NCBI GenBank assembly: GCA_013361705.1 | Contig: JABFXN010000132.1 | Coordinates: 1 to 36,789, forward strand | Reading direction: 5' to 3' | Length of the DNA stretch: 36,789 nucleotides | Source of the DNA: Acidobacteriaceae bacterium | Lineage (GTDB): Bacteria; Acidobacteriota; Terriglobia; Terriglobales; Acidobacteriaceae | Shown here: piece after piece, positions 7,522 through 15,326 of the stretch | How positions within the stretch are numbered: position 1 is the stretch's first letter | Layout of the letters: each line of letters opens with the position of its first letter | The notes under the pieces: model-generated | Databases searched by the model: none | Told to the model about the DNA's origin: nothing | The model's input: the letters and a program-made list of their open reading frames with translations, nothing else | Program-made: the position numbers and the translations under genes

Positions 7522-8391
7522 CTACATTCCAACCATGATGATCGGTAGTGTCGGAACCTGTGAGCCGCCGCGGTTCTCGACGGTAACCCCGAATGCCTTT
7601 GCATTCACGCCCTTCGGCACCTCCGGCAGCACGATCGCGGCGTTGCCGCGCTCGTCGGGCAGGAAGGTGCCGGCAGGGATCGGCGAGCGGTCTGTCTCCG
7701 ACGGGATGATCCACAGTTCATAGGTCTTGTCCGGCGTTACCGTAGCGATGTTGCTGGCCAGGAAGAGCAGCATACCGCTATCGGGGCGATAGATTACGCG
7801 TCCGGTTGGCGATGGAGCAGTCTCTGCCCGCGTGAGGGTTACACGCTGGGTCGTCTTGTCGGAAAGAGAATCCAGAATCTCTCGTGCCCTGGCCGCATCT
7901 TCTGACAGGCTGGCCATCTGCGCCGCATTCATGCGCAGGCTGCGCTGCAGCTCTTCACGCTGGCGATAGAGGTGGTAGCCGCCAAAGGCCAGTCCGGCCG
8001 CTACAGCCCATCCTGCCCAGCCAAAGATGATGGCGCCGATGCTTGCTTTGCGCGGAGTTTCGTCATACTCGTCGAAGCCGGATGCTCCATAGCCGGCAAA
8101 GGGAACAGAGCCTTCAGCGCCTGTTGGACTCAGTGCCGTTTCAGGCTGGGGCACGACTCGTTTTTCACGGCTGACCTGCGTCATTAGCCGCTGACGCGCC
8201 AGGACAGGAGGCGTCTGCATCTCTGCCGTATGGGCAAAGGCTGCAAGGTCACCCTGGATGGTCGCCAGCTCACGGCGGCATTCCGGACAGTGGCGTACGT
8301 GTGCTTCTACGAGAGCCGTTTCCTCGGGCGTGAGGAACTGCATGGCGTAGAGCGCCAGGTCATCGGCCAATATGTGCTTGGGCTCGATCAT
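7522..8391 (-). CDS. RskA-type membrane anti-sigma factor with zinc-binding N-terminus
   Basis: 289 residues. The N-terminal ZAS domain has the H-x-x-x-C-x-x-C motif (HVRHCPEC, around residues 31-38). A single membrane helix follows at about 115-141, then a coiled segment (QREELQRSL…), then the C-terminal RskA domain with its usual IYRPDSGMLLFLASN and YELWIIP segments. It holds the partner ECF sigma factor at the membrane until regulated proteolysis or a signal releases it. It is translationally coupled to the sigma gene (ATGA overlap of 4 bases, 8388-8391), which fixes the pair. The signal sensed is unknown; RskA/RskA-like proteins of this type respond to redox or envelope stress in other bacteria. 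Confidence 0.93.
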   Translation of the reverse strand: MIEPKHILADDLALYAMQFLTPEETALVEAHVRHCPECRRELATIQGDLAAFAHTAEMQTPPVLARQRLMTQVSREKRVVPQPETALSPTGAEGSVPFAGYGASGFDEYDETPRKASIGAIIFGWAGWAVAAGLAFGGYHLYRQREELQRSLRMNAAQMASLSEDAARAREILDSLSDKTTQRVTLTRAETAPSPTGRVIYRPDSGMLLFLASNIATVTPDKTYELWIIPSETDRSPIPAGTFLPDERGNAAIVLPEVPKGVNAKAFGVTVENRGGSQVPTLPIIMVGM

Positions 8392-8954
8392 GCCTGGAAG
8401 CTCCTGCGCAGCGAGATCAACGCACTGCGGATGCGGGTTTTTACGGTGCCGAGGGGATCTCCCGTCATCTCGGAGATCTCGATATGAGTCAGGCCATCGA
8501 AGAAGGCCATCTCAAGCGTCTTGCGCTGCTCGGCCGGCAGGTTCTGGATCACCGTGCGTGCCTTCTCCATCAGCGCACTTCGTTCCGCCTCATCAGCCAA
8601 GTTGAATCCAGAGGAAAGAATGACGTCTTCGACGGAATCGGTCGGTCGGCGCCGTCGCAACGCGTCGATGGAGCGATTGCGCGCCACCACTGCCAGCCAG
8701 GCGCCAAGGGTGCCTCGTGTCTGCTGAAACCTCTCCGGATTGCGCCATACCTGCATGATCACGTCCTGCAAAACATCCTCGGCGGCGCCGGGATCTCGCA
8801 GAACCCGCAAGGCAACGGAGTAGACAACCCGGGAGTAGCGGTCATAGAGCGATGCCATCGCCTGTTCGTCGCCTGACTGAACAAGGGCGAGCAGGGATGC
8901 ATCATCGCGCATCTGGATTCCGGACTCGCTCTTCACTTCAGGGTCTCGATACAT
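8388..8954 (-). CDS. ECF RNA polymerase sigma factor (SigK-like)
   Basis: 188 residues with both sigma domains. Region 2 (about residues 30-95) includes LYDRYSRVVYSVALRVL, the promoter-melting segment AEDVLQDVIMQVWRNP and W-L-A-V-V-A-R-N-R-S-I-D-x-L-R-R-R-R. Region 4 (about 130-185) has LPAEQRKTLEMAFFDGLTH and the helix-turn-helix T-x-x-E-I-S-E-M-T-G-D-P-L-G-T-V-K-T-R-I. The first ATG (8954) has no ribosome-binding site; ATG at 8912 (MRDDASLLALV) is a possible shorter start and also fits the family N-terminus. It is the first gene of a two-gene operon with its anti-sigma. Upstream (8955-9113) is a ~160-bp divergent promoter region toward tlyA where I could not define a self-recognised -35/-10 pair. 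Confidence 0.95.
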   Translation of the reverse strand: MYRDPEVKSESGIQMRDDASLLALVQSGDEQAMASLYDRYSRVVYSVALRVLRDPGAAEDVLQDVIMQVWRNPERFQQTRGTLGAWLAVVARNRSIDALRRRRPTDSVEDVILSSGFNLADEAERSALMEKARTVIQNLPAEQRKTLEMAFFDGLTHIEISEMTGDPLGTVKTRIRSALISLRRSFQA

Positions 8955-9113
8955 GAACGATTCAGCAGCTCTTGCAGATTTACGTGGGTCTACTCAAGGG
9001 TTTCATGCCATGAAAGCACAGCCAGGACGCCGTGTAAGCATGGCACATCCTGCTCATTCTACAGAGATTCCTGTACTACGCGCAGGGGTTGGCTTGAGTG
9101 TACCCTGCCAGAA

Positions 9114-9896
9114 GTGGCAGCCATAGCAAAACTTCGTTTGGACAAACTGCTGATGGAGCGTTCGCTCGCCCCCAGCCGCGAACGCGCGCAGGCCATGATT
9201 ATGGCGGGTCGCGTGCTCGTGAATGAACAGAAGCTTGATAAGCCGGGCGCCTCTGTCGCCATCGACTCCGCGATTCGCATCCTCGGCGATGACCTGCGCT
9301 ATGTCAGTCGCGGCGGCCTGAAGCTCGAACACGCGCTGCAGCAGTGGAAGATCGATCTGAGCGATTTGCTTTGTCTGGATGTCGGTGTTTCCACCGGTGG
9401 GTTTACCGATTGCATGCTGCAGCACGGTGCATCGCGTGTTCTTGGTGTCGATACCGGAGCCGGGCAGATCGCCGAGAAGCTGCGTCAGGACCCACGCGTC
9501 AATCTCCGAGAGCGTACGAATGCGCGGTTGTTGCAGCCGGGCGATCTGCCGGCGGGAATCCGCTTCTTTGCGATGGATGTCTCCTTTATTTCGGCCACGC
9601 TGGTGTTGCCGCCGGTGCTCGGCGCACTACGGGCCGCAGAGGGGAGCGACTGGAACGGAGAGGCTGTGGTTCTGGTGAAACCGCAGTTTGAAGCCGGCAG
9701 GGAGGCTGTCGGCAAAGGTGGCATCGTTCGCGATGAGGTGGCGCAGCGTGGCGCTATCGAGAAAGTGCGGCGATGTCTCGCCGAGCTTGGAGGACGGGAC
9801 ATGGAAGCGATCGATTCTCCTATCCTCGGTGGAGAAGGGAATCGGGAGTTCCTCCTACATGTCATCTTCAGCGCGGCGGAAGGTACACTGAGCTAG
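9114..9896 (+). CDS. tlyA: TlyA-family rRNA 2'-O-methyltransferase
   Basis: 260 residues: an N-terminal S4 RNA-binding domain (RLDKLLMERSL-x-x-S-R-E-R-A-Q-A-M-I-M-A-G-R-V-L-V-N, residues 7-37) followed by an FtsJ-like SAM-dependent methyltransferase domain with DVGVSTGGFTDCML (motif I, near 88), GVDTGAGQ, the MDVSFIS motif and KPQFEAGRE. The K-D-K-E-type catalytic lysine of the family is in this last region. Members methylate cytidines of 16S and 23S rRNA (C1409 and C1920) and affect capreomycin sensitivity. The start is GTG 9114 without a clear ribosome-binding site; it lies in a 6-bp hairpin (CTGCCA-GAAG-TGGCAG, 9105-9120). The stop is one base before the NAD kinase ATG, so the two are an operon. 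Confidence 0.94.
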   Translation: MAAIAKLRLDKLLMERSLAPSRERAQAMIMAGRVLVNEQKLDKPGASVAIDSAIRILGDDLRYVSRGGLKLEHALQQWKIDLSDLLCLDVGVSTGGFTDCMLQHGASRVLGVDTGAGQIAEKLRQDPRVNLRERTNARLLQPGDLPAGIRFFAMDVSFISATLVLPPVLGALRAAEGSDWNGEAVVLVKPQFEAGREAVGKGGIVRDEVAQRGAIEKVRRCLAELGGRDMEAIDSPILGGEGNREFLLHVIFSAAEGTLS

Positions 9897-9897
9897 C

Positions 9898-10755
9898 ATG
9901 CGCAGGGTCGCCCTAATTTCGAAACCGCAGAAAGCTGAGTTGGAAACCATCATGCCGGAGCTTGCCTCCTGGCTGAAGTCACGGGGCTATGAACCCATCT
10001 TCGACGAGCAGTCTGCGATCTACGCTCATGCTGGGAGTGGCATGCATCGGGACGAGCTGGCCGCCCTTCAGCCGGAGCTGGTGGTTGTGCTTGGCGGTGA
10101 TGGCACGCTGCTGAGCGCAGCGCGCGCCTTTGCCAAGACAGCAACTCCGATTCTGAGCGTTAACCTGGGCTCCCTGGGATTTCTGACGGAGATTCCCATC
10201 CAGGATCTCTACAAGGCGCTCGAAGCCTGGTGCGTCAATTGTTGCGAGGTCGACCAGCGCAGCATGATGCATGCCGAGCTGTGGAGAGGGGGAAAACCCT
10301 CTCATGAGTTTGAGGCGCTGAACGATGTGGTGATCTCCAAGGGCGCGATTGCCCGCATGGGAGACTTCACCATTACGCTGAACGGGAAGCTGGTGGCGAC
10401 CTTCCGTGCCGACGGAATGATCGTGTCCACTCCGACTGGTTCTACGGCGTACTCACTCGCGGCCAATGGTCCCATCGTCATGCCGGATGTCAATGCCATG
10501 ATCGTCAATGCGATCTGTCCGCATCTTCTGACCATCCGTCCGATCGTGGTGCATGGCGATTCCGAGATTCAGATCAAGGTGGAAGGCATGGCTGATCAGA
10601 CGTTTCTGACCGTCGACGGCCAGGAGGCTGTTGCGATGGAAGTTGGGGATGAACTCCACTGCCGTCGCTCGCAGCATGCTGTCCGGCTGATTCAGCAGTA
10701 CGACACCGGCCTCTTCGATGTCCTTCGCACGAAACTGAAGTGGGGCGTCCGTTAA
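9898..10755 (+). CDS. nadK: NAD kinase
   Basis: 285 residues, typical length. It phosphorylates NAD+ to NADP+ using ATP or polyphosphate. Motifs: VVVLGGDGTLLSAAR (GGDGT at residues 66-70, the nucleotide/catalytic Asp motif), NLGSLGFLTE, and TPTGSTAYSLAANGPI with the NE/D-type conserved loop before it (ALNDVVIS). It follows tlyA with only one base between, a pairing often seen in bacteria. Copy 2 of the palindromic repeat begins on the base right after its stop codon, so the element may serve as its transcript end. Confidence 0.97.
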   Translation: MRRVALISKPQKAELETIMPELASWLKSRGYEPIFDEQSAIYAHAGSGMHRDELAALQPELVVVLGGDGTLLSAARAFAKTATPILSVNLGSLGFLTEIPIQDLYKALEAWCVNCCEVDQRSMMHAELWRGGKPSHEFEALNDVVISKGAIARMGDFTITLNGKLVATFRADGMIVSTPTGSTAYSLAANGPIVMPDVNAMIVNAICPHLLTIRPIVVHGDSEIQIKVEGMADQTFLTVDGQEAVAMEVGDELHCRRSQHAVRLIQQYDTGLFDVLRTKLKWGVR

Positions 10756-10865
10756 AGCATTTTCTCTGTAGGTGTAGAGTAGGGCTTCCGCATCTATGGG
10801 CGTTTTCCGCAATGAAAACGCCGCTGCACACCCCTTCCGGGCTACCCAGCAACAGGGAAAATGCT
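10756..10865. repeat. Palindromic dispersed element, family 1, copy 2
   Basis: ~110-bp element: AGCATTTTCTCTGT (10756-10769) faces ACAGGGAAAATGCT (10852-10865), 13 of 14 paired with the odd base a G·U in RNA. The inner hairpin GGCGTTTTC/GAAAACGCC with a CGCAAT loop is the same as in copy 3. The element starts on the first base after the nadK stop codon and ends 82 bases before feoA. Confidence 0.9.
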
Positions 10866-10908
10866 CTAAAGCACTGAATCTTTCCTTTCGATGAAAACAT
10901 CTGACCAT

Positions 10909-10939
10909 CTGAATTCGGACTAATGTAGACTGAATTAGG
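10909..10939. promoter_or_regulatory. Candidate iron-regulator operator upstream of feoAB
   Basis: Two direct repeats CTGAATTCGG (10909-10918) and CTGAATTAGG (10930-10939), start-to-start 21 bp, i.e. two DNA turns. Overlapping them is a 19-bp dyad CTAAT-N9-ATTAG (10920-10938). 19-bp dyads are typical of Fur/DtxR-class boxes. The right part touches the feoA ribosome-binding site AGGTGG, so binding would block expression. It does not match the canonical Fur box well; the call rests on position and symmetry. Confidence 0.4.
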
Positions 10940-10947
10940 TGGAAAAG

Positions 10948-11184
10948 ATGTGCCTCAGTGAGATGAAGGTGGGCCAGCACGGTCGTTTGGAGCGGGTCGA
11001 TTTGCCGGAAGAGGTAGGCGATCACCTCGCGCATATGGGTTTCCTGCCTGGGGCCGGCGTCCACGTCCTGAGGCGTGCACCCGGAGGCGACCCCACCGTC
11101 TATCGAGTTGATGGCATTGAGGTTGCATTACGTCGTGAGACTGCCAGCCATCTCTTCATGATCCCCATCGAGAAAGTTCAATGA
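10948..11184 (+). CDS. feoA: FeoA, ferrous iron transport accessory protein
   Basis: 78-residue SH3-like FeoA domain: LSEMKVGQHGRLERVDLPEE, then H-L-A-H-M-G-F-L-P-G-A-G-V-x-V-L-R-R-A-P-G-G-D-P and IEVALRRETASHLF, which is the family pattern (L-x-x-M-G-x-x-P-G…). I chose ATG 10948 because AGGTGG is five bases upstream; the in-frame GTG at 10939 falls inside that ribosome-binding site. FeoA is a small cytoplasmic partner that supports FeoB activity. It overlaps feoB by 4 bases (ATGA, 11181-11184), so the two are translated together. No FeoC is present. Confidence 0.94.
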   Translation: MCLSEMKVGQHGRLERVDLPEEVGDHLAHMGFLPGAGVHVLRRAPGGDPTVYRVDGIEVALRRETASHLFMIPIEKVQ

Positions 11185-13103
11185 GCTCCTGCTGTACCCC
11201 TGCGGAATCGAACTCCGCCGTTCTGACGGCTCCGCCCCAGCCTGCACTGCATAAGGGACAGATCCGGACGATCGCGCTCATCGGCCCCCCGAACTGTGGA
11301 AAATCGACCCTGTTCAATCGCCTGACTGGACTTCGGCAGAAGGTCGGCAACTATCCGGGCGTCACGGTTGAACACCATTCCGGCAGGATGAAGGCCATAG
11401 GCCGCAGCGACCTCACGCTGATCGATCTTCCCGGTATCTACTCGCTCGCCACTTTTTCCGAAGATGCCCGCGTCGCCGTCGATGTGCTGAAGGGCCAGAT
11501 GCCGGGTGTTCCCGCGCCCGATGCCGTACTGCTGGTGCTCGATTCCACCCATATGAACCGGCAGCTTATGCTGGCAGCCCCAATTCTCGCGCTTGGCCTG
11601 CCCACGCTGGTCATTCTGAACATGTCTGACGTGCTTCAGTCGCGTGGCGGCAAGGTGGATGTGCTTGCCATGGCCCGGGAGCTCGGTCATCCCGTCGCAC
11701 TGATCTCCGCCGCGAAGGGAGTCGGGCTGGATCGCATTGCGGACTTCCTGAGTCAGTACGGCAACTTTGAAGTAACCCGGCCCGGCGCTGTGAAGCTGCC
11801 CGTAATCCAGAGCGCTGACAGCTACCGGAACTGGGCCACCCAGGTCAGCTCCCGTACGCACTATCAGCAGCCCAATGCTCCCAAGTGGACGCGTCGCCTG
11901 GACCATGTGCTTTTGCATCGCGTCTGGGGTCCGTTGATCTTTCTTGCGGTCGTGATCGCTGTCTTTCAGGTGGTCTTTGGCGTGGGACAACCGCTAAGCG
12001 ATGGTCTTGGGAACCTGCTGACGGGCCTGGGAGTAAAGGTTGCGGCGCTTCTGCCTGATGGCTGGATGCGCGCGCTTCTGCGCGACGGTCTCTGGAACGG
12101 CGTGCAGTCGGTTCTGGTCTTCCTCCCCCAGATCCTTCTGCTGTTCGCGTTTATCGGCATCCTGGAAGACTCGGGATATCTTGCCCGCGCCGCTCTGATC
12201 GCCGATCGCGTGATGCGTTCTATCGGTCTGAACGGCAAGGCTTTCATTCCGTTGCTCAGCGCCTATGCCTGCGCCGTTCCCGCGATCATGGCCACCCGCA
12301 CGATTGAGAACAAACGCGACCGCTTCGCCACCATCCTGGTTGCCCCGTTCATGACCTGTTCGGCGCGTCTCCCGGTCTACACCCTCATCATCGCGGCCTT
12401 CGTTCCCGATCGTAAGCTGCTGGGAAGTTTCGTCGGCCTGCGGGCCACCGTCATGCTGAGCCTCTATGTGCTCGGTTTCCTCGCGGCGTTGTTTACGGCC
12501 CGTGTACTCAAGTCCTCTTTGCTGAAGGCATCCTCGGCTCCGTTCATCCTGGAGCTGCCGCAGTACCGCTGGCCTACGCTGCAGGGACTTGGCATCCGGC
12601 TCTACGATCGTGCGAAGCTCTTCCTGCGCAAGGCCGGAACCATCATTCTGGGCGTCACCTTCGCTGTGTGGGTTCTCAGTGTTCTGCCGGTACATACCGG
12701 CCAGTTCTCTGCGCTGACGGATTCCGTCATTGGTCATATCGGCCACTGGATCGAGCCTGTCATTCGCCCGCTCGGTTTCAACTGGAAGATCGGTATCGGC
12801 CTACTGAGTTCCATCGTTGCGCGTGAGGTGATTGTCGGTACGCTGGGCACCCTCTACGGTGTCGATCCGGAGACGCATGCCCTTGGCCTGCAGCAGGCGT
12901 TGCGTGGTGATATGACGCTGGGCGGGGCGCTGGCGCTGGTGGTCTTCTTCGCCTTTGCACTGCAGTGCACCTCGACCATCATCATGGTCCGTCGCGAGAC
13001 CAATAGCTGGCGCTGGCCGGCAATTCAATTCACCTACATGACTGTCTTTGCGTATACGGCAGCGCTGCTCACCAACCAGATCGTAAATCTCATCGCTCGT
13101 TAA
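11181..13103 (+). CDS. feoB: FeoB, ferrous iron transporter with N-terminal G domain
   Basis: 640 residues, at the short end for FeoB. The cytoplasmic G domain comes first: G1 GPPNCGKST at residues 35-43 (usual form GNPNSGKST, here with P and C substitutions), the switch region GNYPGVTVE, G3 DLPGIYSL, and G4 NMSD instead of the common N-M/L-x-D forms. After a linker come the membrane part with two Gate motifs: FIPLLSAYACAVPAIMATRTI and FMTCSARLPVYTLII, with the pore cysteines visible. The C-terminus ends right after the last helix with no Cys-rich FeoC-like tail. A five-residue S-S-C-C-T stretch at the N-terminus adds an unusual Cys pair. Function: GTP-gated Fe(II) uptake across the inner membrane. 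Operon with feoA. Confidence 0.96.
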   Translation: MSSCCTPAESNSAVLTAPPQPALHKGQIRTIALIGPPNCGKSTLFNRLTGLRQKVGNYPGVTVEHHSGRMKAIGRSDLTLIDLPGIYSLATFSEDARVAVDVLKGQMPGVPAPDAVLLVLDSTHMNRQLMLAAPILALGLPTLVILNMSDVLQSRGGKVDVLAMARELGHPVALISAAKGVGLDRIADFLSQYGNFEVTRPGAVKLPVIQSADSYRNWATQVSSRTHYQQPNAPKWTRRLDHVLLHRVWGPLIFLAVVIAVFQVVFGVGQPLSDGLGNLLTGLGVKVAALLPDGWMRALLRDGLWNGVQSVLVFLPQILLLFAFIGILEDSGYLARAALIADRVMRSIGLNGKAFIPLLSAYACAVPAIMATRTIENKRDRFATILVAPFMTCSARLPVYTLIIAAFVPDRKLLGSFVGLRATVMLSLYVLGFLAALFTARVLKSSLLKASSAPFILELPQYRWPTLQGLGIRLYDRAKLFLRKAGTIILGVTFAVWVLSVLPVHTGQFSALTDSVIGHIGHWIEPVIRPLGFNWKIGIGLLSSIVAREVIVGTLGTLYGVDPETHALGLQQALRGDMTLGGALALVVFFAFALQCTSTIIMVRRETNSWRWPAIQFTYMTVFAYTAALLTNQIVNLIAR

Positions 13104-13148
13104 ATTCTTCTGGCTTCGCGACGCTGTTTTGCGGCATCCAAGTGGGCC

Positions 13149-15266
13149 ATGAAGACCATCTTTCGCCCTGCCCCGATTGTTCGCCACGTTGAGCTCGACG
13201 TTAGCCATCTGGACGAGCGTACCCGCAGCCGTAGAGGGCTTTTCACCGAGTGGATTGTCACCAACGGTCTTGGCGGCTATGTTTCTGGTACTGTGGGCGG
13301 CCTGAATACCCGCCGCTATCATGGCTGGTTGATCGCCGCTTTACCTGCTCCGCACGGGCGCACCATGATGCTGAATCATTTGCGCGAGCGCCTGATTGTC
13401 GGTGGGCAAACCTATGTCCTGGCCTGTGATGACCTGATTCATAAGGATACTGGCGACCCCGTCAGCCCGTATCTCTCTGAGTTCCGACTGGAAAATGGAC
13501 TCCCAGTCTGGGTCTTCCGCTGCGGCGGGAATGTGATTGAAAAACGTACCTGCATGGTGCATCTGCAGAACACGGCGTTCATCACCTACACATTGCTGGA
13601 AGGGGAGGGGGGACGCCTGGAGGTGCAGCCGGCGGTGCACGTGCGGTCGCATGATGACTCGCTGGCAGGCCCGCCGGAAGAGCAATATCGCTGGACCGGT
13701 GTGGAAGACGGTTTCGAGCTGCGCGTCAGCGACGACCTCCCCGTACTCAAGCTGGTCTGGAATTGCGACGAGTGCGATTTCCATATGAAGACCCGACGGC
13801 TCGACAACCTGCGTTATCGCATTGAGCAGGCTCGTGGCTATGACTGGGAGGGATCGCTCTGGTCTCCTGGAGGCTTCACGGGAGAGCTGCGCCCCGGAAA
13901 ATCGGCTGCTCTCACAGCATCGACTGAAGATTGGGAGAAGGTTCGGGCTCTCTCTCCCAGTGCGGCCTTTGCCGTGGAACTGGAGCGGAAGCGCCGCCTG
14001 CTGCGGACCGCGCCACCCGAAGCACGGGAGGGGTTTGCAGCAGAGTTGGTGTTTGCGGCCGATCAATTTCTGATCACACCGATGGGGCGCACTGCAGACC
14101 AGATTCGTGCCCATGCCGTGGGAGATGAGATTCGTACCGTGATCGCCGGCTATCACTGGTTTACGGATTGGGGCCGCGACACCATGATTTCGCTGGAGGG
14201 GCTTACCCTTTCAACAGGCCGCTATCGCGAGGCCGAATACATCCTCCGCAGTTTCGGCAACTACATCCACAACGGTCTGATCCCTAATATGTTTCCCGAG
14301 GGGAGAACCAGCGGCTTGTATCACACTGCGGACGCCACACTCTGGTTCTTCCATGCCATCGATCGCTATCTGCAGGTAACCAGTGATTGGGAGACGCTTG
14401 AGTTCCTGCTGCCGAAGATGGTCGATGTTGCCGAGTGGCATCTTCGTGGCACCGACTTCGGCATCCATATCGACCAGAACGACGGTTTGATGGTGCAGGG
14501 ACAGGACGGGTATCAGCTCACATGGATGGATGCCAAGGTTGGCGACTGGGTGGTAACGCCCCGCCGTGGCAAGGCCGTGGAGTTGAATGCACTTTGGTAC
14601 AACGCTCTTCGTCTGCTGGTGGAGTGGTTGGAGGCGCTTGAGGATACCCGAACCGACCGCGCCCGATATCTGCAGTTGGCGGATCAGTGCCGTGACAGTT
14701 TTAACCGTCGCTTCTGGAATGGTGACAAGGGCTGTCTCTTCGATGTGGTGGATAGGTTCGAGGGTGGCGACGATGCGCAGATCCGGCCGAATCAACTGAT
14801 CGCGATCTCGCTCAAGTATCCGGTGCTCGATGAGCCGCGATGGAAGCCCGTCGTCGAGCGCTGCATGCGTGAGCTGCTGACGCCCGTTGGTCTTCGCAGT
14901 CTGGCGCGCGGTGAAAAAGACTATAAGCCTCGTTACGATGGTGATCTGCTGGCTCGGGACGCGGCGTATCACCAGGGAACGGTATGGGGATGGCTGATTG
15001 GGCCGTTTGTGAATGCATGGCTGAAGACCTTTCCCGAGCGGGTGGAGAAGGCACCGGCCTTTCTGCATGGCTTCGACCAGCACCTCCATGAAGATGGCGT
15101 GGGGACCATCAGCGAGATCTTCGATGCCGAAGAACCTTTCACGCCGCGTGGCTGCATGGCTCAGGCATGGAGCGTCGCCGAGGTACTGCGGTGCGAGGTA
15201 ATGTTACGCAGAATGCTTTCGGAAAAAGGCTCGCAGAAAGAGATGGAGAGCGCTGTAAGCCGATGA
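13149..15266 (+). CDS. Glycogen debranching enzyme (bacterial amylo-alpha-1,6-glucosidase, GDE type)
   Basis: 705 residues. The N-terminal ~280 residues match the GDE_N-type beta-sandwich: EWIVTNGLGGYVSGTVGGLNTRRYHGWLIA is diagnostic. The C-terminal (alpha/alpha)6 barrel has WFTDWGRDTMISLEGL (substrate-binding/catalytic acid region), NMFPEG, YHTADATLWFFHAIDRYL, QLTWMDAKVGDWVVTPRRGKAVELNALWYNAL and YHQGTVWGWLIGPFV. These are the motifs of the glucoamylase-like C-terminal domain that hydrolyses alpha-1,6 branch glucose. There is no transferase GH13 domain, as usual for bacterial enzymes. It follows feoB by 45 bases but is unrelated in function, so probably independent. It converges on a TreS-like GH13 enzyme, suggesting a glycogen/trehalose locus. 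Confidence 0.93.
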   Translation: MKTIFRPAPIVRHVELDVSHLDERTRSRRGLFTEWIVTNGLGGYVSGTVGGLNTRRYHGWLIAALPAPHGRTMMLNHLRERLIVGGQTYVLACDDLIHKDTGDPVSPYLSEFRLENGLPVWVFRCGGNVIEKRTCMVHLQNTAFITYTLLEGEGGRLEVQPAVHVRSHDDSLAGPPEEQYRWTGVEDGFELRVSDDLPVLKLVWNCDECDFHMKTRRLDNLRYRIEQARGYDWEGSLWSPGGFTGELRPGKSAALTASTEDWEKVRALSPSAAFAVELERKRRLLRTAPPEAREGFAAELVFAADQFLITPMGRTADQIRAHAVGDEIRTVIAGYHWFTDWGRDTMISLEGLTLSTGRYREAEYILRSFGNYIHNGLIPNMFPEGRTSGLYHTADATLWFFHAIDRYLQVTSDWETLEFLLPKMVDVAEWHLRGTDFGIHIDQNDGLMVQGQDGYQLTWMDAKVGDWVVTPRRGKAVELNALWYNALRLLVEWLEALEDTRTDRARYLQLADQCRDSFNRRFWNGDKGCLFDVVDRFEGGDDAQIRPNQLIAISLKYPVLDEPRWKPVVERCMRELLTPVGLRSLARGEKDYKPRYDGDLLARDAAYHQGTVWGWLIGPFVNAWLKTFPERVEKAPAFLHGFDQHLHEDGVGTISEIFDAEEPFTPRGCMAQAWSVAEVLRCEVMLRRMLSEKGSQKEMESAVSR

Positions 15267-15278
15267 CATCGATCTGGT

Positions 15279-15301
15279 GCTCCGGCGTATCCAGCAACAG
15301 G
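15279..15301. repeat. Possible scrap of the family 1 palindromic element
   Basis: GCTCCGGCGTATCCAGCAACAGG resembles the right-hand part of the ~112-bp element (…CCGGGATACCCAGCAACAGG in the full copies). The left half and the inner hairpin are absent. It lies in the 60-bp gap between two convergent genes, the same kind of place as the full copies. It is short enough that chance cannot be excluded. Confidence 0.5.
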
Positions 15302-15326
15302 CTGCGTAGCTTCGATCTCACGGCTG

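Noticed and set aside
10574-10900. Minus-strand frame reading through repeat copy 2
   Set aside because: It runs opposite the end of nadK and into the palindromic element; similarity to the frame at 4280-4657 comes only from the repeat.
15267-15326. Terminator between the debranching enzyme and treS
   Set aside because: I looked for a hairpin in the 60-bp convergent gap and found none of convincing length, only the short repeat scrap.
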